Of a stretch of 8,116 nt of DNA, positions 1-3,936 are shown in pieces. The stretch covers positions 1 to 8,116 of the forward strand of contig JAGAYQ010000392.1 of the NCBI GenBank assembly GCA_017940445.1, written 5' to 3'. The translations under genes and the position numbers were made by a program. How positions within the stretch are numbered: position 1 is the stretch's first letter; each line of letters starts with the position of its first letter. The DNA comes from Pyramidobacter sp. (GTDB lineage Bacteria > Synergistota > Synergistia > Synergistales > Dethiosulfovibrionaceae). The notes beneath the pieces were generated by a model. The model saw only the letters and a list, made by a program, of their open reading frames with translations, was not told the origin of the DNA and made no database searches.

Positions 1-404
1 ACGTTTTTCTCCAGCTCCGGATAAAAATAGGATTTCATGCGCGTGTCGGTAAAGTCTTTAGCCCAGCGCACAAAGTGGGATACAGCCCGCTGGGGGCGAT
101 AGGCATCATAAATTTTCAGACGGTAGCCTTTTTTCCTGAGGTCATCACTGACGAGTTTCAGCGCCTGAGCCGCTTCTTTCGTCATCAGAGCGGTCGGCTG
201 CAGATAGCCGTCGATACGGTCGCCGACGAAATTATAGGTGGAAAAGTAGCGGATCTCCAAAATCGCATCCGGCACCACATCGGTCAGAACCACAAAACCG
301 GACGCATCGTCTGAAAGCTTGATCGCCTTGTCGGCGCAGGCTTTCTGTCCGCATAAGCCGGAAATGCAGGCGCAGAGCATCATGATCATGAACAGTTTTT
401 TCAT
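1..404 (-). CDS. VanX/DdpX-type D-alanyl-D-alanine dipeptidase (M15D), secreted, 3' end outside window
   Basis: About 134 codons of the N-terminal part are present; the gene runs off the left edge. The product begins with a signal peptide (MKKLFMIMML...) with a plausible cleavage site after Ala-Cys-Ala near residue 24, so it is probably periplasmic. The mature start matches the M15D dipeptidase pattern: a segment like DAILEIRYFSTYNFVG, then IDGYLQP, then a stretch of helix with KEAAQAL, then the signature YDAYRPQRAV. These enzymes hydrolyse D-Ala-D-Ala, for peptidoglycan turnover or use of the dipeptide as nutrient. The zinc ligands (SxHxxGxAxD and ExxH) would lie beyond the edge and cannot be checked. 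The start is fixed by GGGAGGAAA eight or so bases upstream of the ATG. The gene lies on the host side of the tRNA and is probably a chromosomal gene, not phage cargo. The family call rests on motif recognition only. Confidence 0.8.
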   Translation of the reverse strand, partial: MKKLFMIMMLCACISGLCGQKACADKAIKLSDDASGFVVLTDVVPDAILEIRYFSTYNFVGDRIDGYLQPTALMTKEAAQALKLVSDDLRKKGYRLKIYDAYRPQRAVSHFVRWAKDFTDTRMKSYFYPELEKN

Positions 405-452
405 TGTCGTTTCCTCCCTGATTGATTGAAAATACCCTTGCAGCTTGCTGTA

Positions 453-481
453 ATCTTAACAAAAAAAATACCCATAGGCAA
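453..481 (-). promoter_or_regulatory. Candidate sigma-70 promoter of the dipeptidase gene
   Basis: On the minus strand TTGCCT (476-481) and TAAGAT (453-458) are 17 bases apart. Each matches four of six consensus positions, and the spacer is T-rich near the -10. It lies about 50 bases upstream of the dipeptidase start and points at it. No other good candidate was seen in this interval. Confidence 0.35.
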
Positions 482-513
482 GCTGTTTCCTCTTTGCGCC
501 GCACGAATCATCC

Positions 514-542
514 TTGACGGAACGCCAAAAGAGAGGTATTCT
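514..542 (+). promoter_or_regulatory. Sigma-70 type promoter of the tRNA-Arg gene
   Basis: TTGACG (514-519) and TATTCT (537-542) are separated by exactly 17 bases. The tRNA begins 10 bases after the -10 element, as expected for a short-leader stable RNA promoter. The promoter is on the host side of the putative attachment site, so tRNA transcription would survive integration and would run on toward the integrase unless stopped. Confidence 0.7.
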
Positions 543-552
543 ATAACGTGTT

Positions 553-629
<77 letters not shown>

Positions 630-640
630 AATTTTAGTTT

Positions 641-656
641 TTTATTGTGTATTTTC
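641..656 (+). repeat. 16-bp direct repeat, copy 1 (candidate integrase arm site)
   Basis: TTTATTGTGTATTTTC here matches TTCATTGTGTATTATC at 714-729 in 14 of 16 positions, including an unbroken ATTGTGTATT. The two copies flank the hairpin between the tRNA and the integrase. Position, size and direct orientation fit arm-type binding sites for the N-terminal domain of a tyrosine integrase, or sites for an excisionase. The role is inferred. Confidence 0.4.
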
Positions 657-662
657 GATTAG

Positions 663-711
663 ACAAAAGTGGTGCTTTTCTTGTAAAATACAGGGGAAGC
701 ACCACTTTTGT
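663..711. terminator. Perfect 15-bp inverted repeat after the tRNA; probable terminator
   Basis: ACAAAAGTGGTGCTT (663-677) pairs perfectly with AAGCACCACTTTTGT (697-711). In RNA, two G-U pairs and one C-G pair would extend the stem into the loop. The 3' arm carries a UUUU run, but only a weak U tract follows the stem, so termination would not be of textbook strength. It could end the tRNA transcript, replacing a host terminator displaced by integration, and insulate the integrase from tRNA transcription. A protein-binding role in the attachment arm is an alternative. Confidence 0.55.
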
Positions 712-713
712 AT

Positions 714-729
714 TTCATTGTGTATTATC
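714..729 (+). repeat. 16-bp direct repeat, copy 2 (candidate integrase arm site)
   Basis: Second copy of the ATTGTGTATT-centred repeat, 73 bp downstream of the first and 74 bp before the integrase start. See copy 1 at 641-656 for the comparison. No third copy was seen in the window. Confidence 0.4.
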
Positions 730-802
730 TTTCACAAGAAAAAGCGTGAGTGTTTGACGTGAGCTGTGAGTACAGATTTTTGAACGGGAGGCGAGCTGTA
801 GC

Positions 803-2005
803 ATGACTTCGCGTGTTCTCACCGTGAGTTCTATCGAAAAAGCGCCGGTCAAGGAGAAGCAATATCTCTTGCCCGACTTCGATGGGCTCTATCTTCGTGT
901 GTATCCGACGGGTAAAAAGACGTGGATTATCAGGTCATTCATCGGCGGCAAGGAGAAACAAATCACGATCGGCCAGTATCCGCAGATGTCGATTCAGGAG
1001 GCCCGGTTGTACAGGGACAATTACAAGGCGCATCAGAAATACGGAGGCACGGATGGCAACAAGGTCAAACTCAAAGACGTTTACGAAGACTGGTTCAAGA
1101 ATGTTATCGTCCCGACGATCACGGAGAAGTCGGCCCACAACATTGCTCTTCGGTTCAGCTATGCGTCAGAACTGCACGAGATGAATACAGCCGACATCCG
1201 GAGGGATGATGTGATTCGATCACTCAACAGGATTGCCAAAGGCAAGGGGAAGGACACTGTGCGCCGTGTCGCCGAGACTCTGCGCCGGCTTTTCAATTAC
1301 GCGATGGACCAGGAGATGATAACGGTCAACCCAGCGATGCGGCTTGAAACAAACGTGCCGGCGCTGATGCAGTGGAAACAGGGGCATTTTGTCGCCGCGC
1401 TCAACCGGGCCGAGATCAAGGCCCTGCTGGATGCTATCGATGCAGTCAACAGCACGACAGTGAGGTATGCACTCAAGATGATTGCTTACACGTTCGTGAG
1501 GACGAGTGAACTGCGTCTGGCGACGTGGAGCGAGATCAACGAGCAGGAGAAAATCTGGATTGTGCCAGCGGCCCATACGAAGCTGAGGAGAGATCAGATC
1601 GTGCCGTTGTCAGACCAGTGCTTGAGGATCCTCGATGAGATGAAGAAGCGTACATTCAACACGCGGAGCCGGATCATCTTCCAGGCGACAAGAGGGCGTT
1701 CGCCTGAACTGGCAAGAACGACTTTGCTGACCGCCCTGCGCACATCAATGGCCCAAAATGCCCCCAAGGACGCCCCGCACGGGGTCACGATTCATGGCTT
1801 TAGGGCAACAGCCTCGACTCTTCTGCATGAGGCCGAATTTGACCATTTTGTGATCGAGCGTCAGCTCGCGCACGTCGATAAAAACTCTGTCTCAGCGGCC
1901 TATAACCGAGCGGAGTACATCGGAGCCCGCCGGAAGATGATGCAGTGGTATGCCGACGCGCTCGACGCAATTCAGGATGGCCGGCCGCTTCCTGAGAAGC
2001 CGTAA
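803..2005 (+). CDS. int: Tyrosine recombinase / prophage integrase (DUF4102-type N-terminus)
   Basis: This 400-residue protein has the three-domain layout of P4-type phage and island integrases. An N-terminal arm-binding domain (about 1-85) carries the LPDFDGLYLRVYPTGKKTW and ITIGQYPQMS-A signatures, a core-binding SAM-like domain lies at about 88-175, and the catalytic domain at about 200-385. All catalytic residues can be seen: Arg233 (FVRTSEL), Lys260 (HTK), His331 and Arg334 (HGFRAT), His357 (LAHVD) and the nucleophile Tyr367 (AYNR). It should therefore be active in integration and excision. GGGAGG sits 11 bases before the ATG, a slightly long spacing, but the start gives a full-length N-terminus. 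No convincing own promoter was found. It converges on the late operon and is followed by an intrinsic terminator (2107-2145). No excisionase gene is visible. Confidence 0.95.
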   Translation: MTSRVLTVSSIEKAPVKEKQYLLPDFDGLYLRVYPTGKKTWIIRSFIGGKEKQITIGQYPQMSIQEARLYRDNYKAHQKYGGTDGNKVKLKDVYEDWFKNVIVPTITEKSAHNIALRFSYASELHEMNTADIRRDDVIRSLNRIAKGKGKDTVRRVAETLRRLFNYAMDQEMITVNPAMRLETNVPALMQWKQGHFVAALNRAEIKALLDAIDAVNSTTVRYALKMIAYTFVRTSELRLATWSEINEQEKIWIVPAAHTKLRRDQIVPLSDQCLRILDEMKKRTFNTRSRIIFQATRGRSPELARTTLLTALRTSMAQNAPKDAPHGVTIHGFRATASTLLHEAEFDHFVIERQLAHVDKNSVSAAYNRAEYIGARRKMMQWYADALDAIQDGRPLPEKP

Positions 2006-2101
2006 GTTTCGCCAACTTGCTGAGAATTTCGCTAAAGACAGAGAAAAACGTGCAGTCCGTTGCAATCACTGCATCGGCTAACTTGCCCGTAATTTTCACG
2101 C

Positions 2102-2161
2102 AAAACAAAAGAGCCTCAGCGGGGACCAACCGCCGAGGCTCTTTTGGCAAAAAATATTCAC
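2102..2161 (-). ncRNA. Candidate ~60-nt RNA antisense to the integrase 3' UTR
   Basis: Inferred from a good minus-strand promoter (2168-2196) placing a start near 2161 and the terminator at 2107-2145, whose minus-strand U tract ends near 2102. The RNA would be little more than a leader plus terminator hairpin and fully complementary to the 3' untranslated end of the integrase mRNA. By analogy with phage antisense RNAs acting at int or cII 3' ends it might affect integrase mRNA stability. The existence of the RNA is not shown by sequence alone. Confidence 0.25.
2107..2145. terminator. Bidirectional intrinsic terminator after the integrase
   Basis: AAAAGAGCCTCAGCGG and CCGCCGAGGCTCTTTT form a 16-position stem with one A-C mismatch and a 7-nt loop. 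On the plus strand the stem runs into TTTT and lies about 100 bases after the integrase stop. On the minus strand it runs into TTTTGTTTTG, an even better U tract. It should stop the integrase transcript and any leftward transcript. Confidence 0.8.
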
Positions 2162-2167
2162 AGGAGA

Positions 2168-2196
2168 ATTATAGCAAATCAGTAGTTGTTATGCAA
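2168..2196 (-). promoter_or_regulatory. Minus-strand promoter with perfect TATAAT
   Basis: On the minus strand TTGCAT (2191-2196) is followed after 17 bases by a perfect TATAAT (2168-2173), preceded by TG one base upstream, an extended -10. The -35 is weak (TTG only), which the extended -10 could offset. The predicted start is near 2161. No gene begins on this strand before the terminator at 2107-2145, so it either makes a short RNA or reads into the integrase antisense strand. Confidence 0.5.
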
Positions 2197-2211
2197 TGTA
2201 ACTTCAAAGAA

Positions 2212-2256
2212 AAGCCCCGCGAACTGGTGACAAAACGTAACCGGTTCGTGGGGCTT
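2212..2256 (-). terminator. 45-bp imperfect palindrome; minus-strand terminator
   Basis: The two 20-base arms (2212-2231 and 2237-2256) pair throughout except one G-A mismatch and two G-U pairs, around a 5-nt loop. On the minus strand the stem is GC-rich and is followed by TTTTCTTT, a good intrinsic terminator. On the plus strand the following ATTGTTTG is a poor U tract. No gene ends here on the minus strand, so its natural substrate would be a transcript started at the promoter at 2390-2418, or leakage past 2423. As a near-palindrome it could also bind a dimeric protein. Confidence 0.6.
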
Positions 2257-2285
2257 ATTGTTTGCAGTGTCGAGGGATAAAAGAT

Positions 2286-2305
2286 CCCCCTCGCGTCCGA
2301 GGGGG
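2286..2305. repeat. 8-bp GC-rich hairpin
   Basis: CCCCCTCG (2286-2293) and CGAGGGGG (2298-2305) pair perfectly around a 4-nt loop. No U tract follows on the plus strand. On the minus strand GATCTTTT follows, a weak one. It is better seen as an internal structure of the candidate RNA at 2206-2383 than as a terminator. Confidence 0.5.
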
Positions 2306-2389
2306 TAGCGAGTGTTTATTATCGGCAAACACACAAATACGCAGCTTTTTTTGTGCAGAGATTAAGCTGATAACTCACAGCACGATGAA

Positions 2390-2418
2390 ATCTTATCATA
2401 ACTGCCCCCATCTTTCAA
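2390..2418 (-). promoter_or_regulatory. Minus-strand promoter just past the late terminator
   Basis: On the minus strand TTGAAA (2413-2418, five of six consensus bases) and TAAGAT (2390-2395) are 17 bases apart, with a TG one base before the -10. It starts 5 bases beyond the U tract of the late-operon terminator, so it would re-initiate leftward transcription in the otherwise geneless interval. Confidence 0.45.
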
Positions 2419-2422
2419 GAAT

Positions 2423-2465
2423 AAAAAAACAGAAAGCCTCCGGGATGTCAACCGGAGGCTTTCTG
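2423..2465 (-). terminator. Strong intrinsic terminator of the late lysis operon
   Basis: CAGAAAGCCTCCGG (2430-2443) pairs perfectly with CCGGAGGCTTTCTG (2452-2465) around an 8-nt loop, a 14-bp GC-rich stem. On the minus strand it is followed by TTTTTTT (2423-2429). It lies 42 bases after the stop of the last late gene. This is the clearest terminator in the window. Confidence 0.92.
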
Positions 2466-2507
2466 CTGCGTTGGTACACAGACTATGGTAAGGATTATTC
2501 TAGCACG

Positions 2508-2888
2508 TCAGTGATTGTTGTGCAAGATGGCGCCGACGATGCCGCCGAGCACGATGCAGGTGAAAGTCCTGCGGTTCACCTTGCGCCGCCAGGCACGGCG
2601 CTCAGCTTCGAGTTCGCGCTTGAGTGCTGCCGTGTTGGTCTGCTGCTGAGTGTTGCTTTCAGCAATCTCGCGGCGAAGGTCTTCATAGGCTTTCTTCCAA
2701 GAGCCTGCATCGGCTTCGGCTTTCGCCCAGCCGGATGCGACGGCCTGCCCGTATTCGGTATCGAAGAGATAGCCGTCATAGGGCGCAGGAGTGCCTTTTG
2801 TGATGTACTGTCTTTCAGCGGCGAGAGCGGGAGAGCAGGCCGTCAAGAGCACCGAGGACATCATCAGAGCGGACAGCGATTTTCTCAT
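2508..2888 (-). CDS. Spanin-like outer-membrane lipoprotein with possible C-terminal membrane anchor
   Basis: The 126-residue product starts with a lipoprotein signal: basic MRK, a hydrophobic stretch, then the lipobox Leu15-Thr16-Ala17-Cys18. The mature part has a KGTPAPYDGYLF segment seen in phage Rz-like proteins, then a long charged helix (about 60-105) that looks like a coiled coil, then a hydrophobic stretch at 108-122 (TFTCIVLGGIVGAIL). Lipobox plus C-terminal membrane segment is the layout of a unimolecular spanin such as T1 gp11, which would fuse inner and outer membranes in the last step of lysis. One point against: the hydrophobic stretch is short and the basic cluster RRAWRRKVNRR precedes it, on the side expected to be periplasmic. 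A classical o-spanin partner of the preceding gene is the alternative. GAGGTGA lies a few bases upstream of the ATG, and the first 74 bases overlap the preceding gene in another frame. It is the last gene of the operon. Confidence 0.7.
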   Translation of the reverse strand: MRKSLSALMMSSVLLTACSPALAAERQYITKGTPAPYDGYLFDTEYGQAVASGWAKAEADAGSWKKAYEDLRREIAESNTQQQTNTAALKRELEAERRAWRRKVNRRTFTCIVLGGIVGAILHNNH

Positions 2889-3081
2889 TGGACTTCACCT
2901 CAGCTTTCACTTTTTCCTCAACGAGGCCGGCGATCCGTTCCAGACGGTCAGATTCATTCTGGACGATCGCGACGGCCTCGTTTGTTTTGGGAGCGACGGG
3001 CGGGCGATTGAGCCAGTAGAAGAGCACGATCGCCAAGGCAGCCGCCGCGCCGATCACGCAGAGCTGGTATTCTTTCTTCAT
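2815..3081 (-). CDS. Inner-membrane spanin subunit-like protein (Rz-type)
   Basis: The 88-residue product has one N-terminal transmembrane helix (about 7-24) after a short basic start, which predicts a cytoplasmic N-terminus and a periplasmic C-terminal part. The rest is mostly charged and helical, with IVQNESDRLERIAGLVEEKV giving coiled-coil character. This is the shape of an i-spanin. The start codon overlaps the holin-like stop codon as ATGA, with AAGGAGG 8 bases upstream. Its last 74 bases overlap the next gene's start in a different frame, as in many Rz/Rz1 pairs. At 88 residues it is shorter than lambda Rz. No clear sequence family is recognised; the call rests on topology and context. 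A second holin or antiholin is a less likely alternative. Confidence 0.6.
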   Translation of the reverse strand: MKKEYQLCVIGAAAALAIVLFYWLNRPPVAPKTNEAVAIVQNESDRLERIAGLVEEKVKAEVKSNEKIAVRSDDVLGALDGLLSRSRR

Positions 3082-3446
3082 CCGGATTCCTCCTTGTCTT
3101 CTTCGTCGTCAAGGGCAGGCAGTTTCATGGGGGTGTCGGCGCTCGTGTCGCTGCGTTCCAGCCGTCGGCGCGTCAGGATGGAAAGGAGCTTCAAGGCCCA
3201 GTCGAAGAACTTCTTGCCGCCGGCATAGCCCACGATGATCGAGGAGCCGACGATAAAAGGCTTGTTGACGTAGAGCCCCTGACCGATCAGGCCGGATGCC
3301 AGGCCCGCGCCGGCGGCAAGAAAAAGACGCCGCATCTCGAATTCGGTTAGGGCCTGCTCATTGGCAAGATGCTTCATGAGCAGGCCGATCACAGCGCCGA
3401 TGGTAGAAATGCCCGCCACTGCCGCAACTTCTACGTATTCATTCAT
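3078..3446 (-). CDS. Phage holin-like membrane protein
   Basis: The 122-residue protein has three likely membrane segments: about 7-24 (VAAVAGISTIGAVIGLLM), 41-60 (LFLAAGAGLASGLIGQGLYV) and 64-77 (FIVGSSIIVGYAGG). They are followed by an amphipathic stretch, a basic run (TRRRLERS) and an acidic tail (DDEEDKEESG). Three segments, small size and position between endolysin and spanin-like genes fit a holin, which forms inner-membrane holes that release the endolysin and time lysis. A charged C-terminal tail is common in holins, although here the end is strongly acidic. The ATG lies a few bases after the miniprotein stop, with GGCGGTGA as Shine-Dalgarno. Its stop overlaps the next start. I cannot name a specific holin family. 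Confidence 0.75.
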   Translation of the reverse strand: MNEYVEVAAVAGISTIGAVIGLLMKHLANEQALTEFEMRRLFLAAGAGLASGLIGQGLYVNKPFIVGSSIIVGYAGGKKFFDWALKLLSILTRRRLERSDTSADTPMKLPALDDEEDKEESG

Positions 3447-3450
3447 TGCA

Positions 3451-3534
3451 TCACCGCCTTTGTCTCAGACCGTCAATCATGTACCTCAGCCAGACGCCGA
3501 CACCGAACGAGACGAAGACATCGAGCAGGCTCAT
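3451..3534 (-). CDS. 27-residue single-pass membrane miniprotein in the lysis cassette
   Basis: This very short frame begins with an ATG that overlaps the endolysin stop as ATGA and stops 4 bases before the holin-like start. AAGGAGG (minus strand of 3545-3551) stands 10 bases upstream, inside the last endolysin codons, a strong site that no other start uses. The peptide begins MSLLDVFVSFGVGVW, a single hydrophobic helix, and ends in the basic LRQRR, which predicts a membrane miniprotein with its C-terminus in the cytoplasm. Spacing, overlap and ribosome site argue for translation. The function is unknown; its position next to a holin suggests a lysis regulator (antiholin-like) or accessory membrane peptide. 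Confidence 0.6.
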   Translation of the reverse strand: MSLLDVFVSFGVGVWLRYMIDGLRQRR

Positions 3535-3923
3535 TTCTTCGCGGCCTCCTTCCGATAGTCCTTGCAGCGGAATGTGTCGTTGCGCACGTCGATATGAATG
3601 CCCCAGTCGTAGAGGAAAAGCCCGCGCAGTTCAGGGAAATATTCGTTGTGGACTGATTTGAGCTGATTGTAGACAAGCTCATGAGCCAGGCCGCGAATGT
3701 GAAAATCCATCGCGCGGCCATAGAGGTGCTGAGAGTTCTTGACGCCCTTTGCCTCGTCGTTTTTCTTCTTGCATCGGCAGACGGAGTGTGTAATCATCGG
3801 GCGCCCGCCGAAGTATTCGCGGATTTTTTCTGCGAGGTTCAGAAGACGGGGCGAAACGTTGCACTGGCCGCAGCAGCGGCATTCGCATTCCTCCTGAGAG
3901 AAGTGGGGAGAGAGCATTTTCAT
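3531..3923 (-). CDS. Phage endolysin, M15-type peptidase (Peptidase_M15_3-like)
   Basis: The 130-residue protein is a compact zinc peptidase of the M15 group, which cuts peptide cross-links or stem peptides in peptidoglycan. It starts like family members (LSPHFSQEECECRC), has the helix LLNLAEKIREYFGGRPMI, then SQHLYGRAMDF with zinc ligands His66 and Asp73, and the terminal WGIHIDVR with His110 and Asp112. No signal peptide is seen, so export would rely on the holin. The start is set by AAGGAGG 8 bases upstream of the ATG at 3923; this Shine-Dalgarno overlaps the stop codon of the large gene, suggesting coupled translation. An in-frame ATG 13 codons upstream lacks such a site. Eight cysteines (13, 15, 17, 18, 21, 49, 51, 120) are many for its size. 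Confidence 0.88.
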   Translation of the reverse strand: MKMLSPHFSQEECECRCCGQCNVSPRLLNLAEKIREYFGGRPMITHSVCRCKKKNDEAKGVKNSQHLYGRAMDFHIRGLAHELVYNQLKSVHNEYFPELRGLFLYDWGIHIDVRNDTFRCKDYRKEAAKK

Positions 3924-3936
3924 GGGAAAGGCCTCC

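Larger units (their letters stand above)
2206..2383 (-). ncRNA. Candidate ~178-nt small RNA between the converging operons
   Basis: Inferred from a promoter at 2390-2418 (start near 2383) and an intrinsic terminator whose U tract ends near 2206. The interval contains no good reading frame. It does contain a GC-rich internal hairpin (2286-2305), an A-rich single-stranded stretch (CACAAAAAAAG) and a GCTG...CAGC pair near the 5' end, a make-up usual for regulatory RNAs. No known RNA family is recognised and the target is unknown. Confidence 0.3.

Noticed and set aside
754..782. An integrase promoter starting with TTGACG at 754-759
   Set aside because: No acceptable -10 element stands 16-18 bases downstream; the nearest A/T-rich hexamers are at the wrong spacing.
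2017..2280. An 87-codon plus-strand frame after the integrase
   Set aside because: It reads straight through two intrinsic hairpins, has no good ribosome site, and its product looks like translated noncoding sequence.
2322..2402. A 26-codon minus-strand frame (MIRFHRAV...)
   Set aside because: Its ATG overlaps the -10 region of the promoter at 2390-2418 and so lies upstream of the predicted transcript start; it has no proper Shine-Dalgarno.
2107..2465. A CRISPR-like or repeat array made of four hairpins
   Set aside because: The hairpins differ in sequence and spacing. There is no repeated unit, so terminators and RNA structure explain them better.
2262..3011. A 249-codon plus-strand frame
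   Set aside because: It runs across the terminator at 2423-2465 and antisense to both spanin-like genes, which have signals, overlaps and ribosome sites. The composition is that of a shadow frame.
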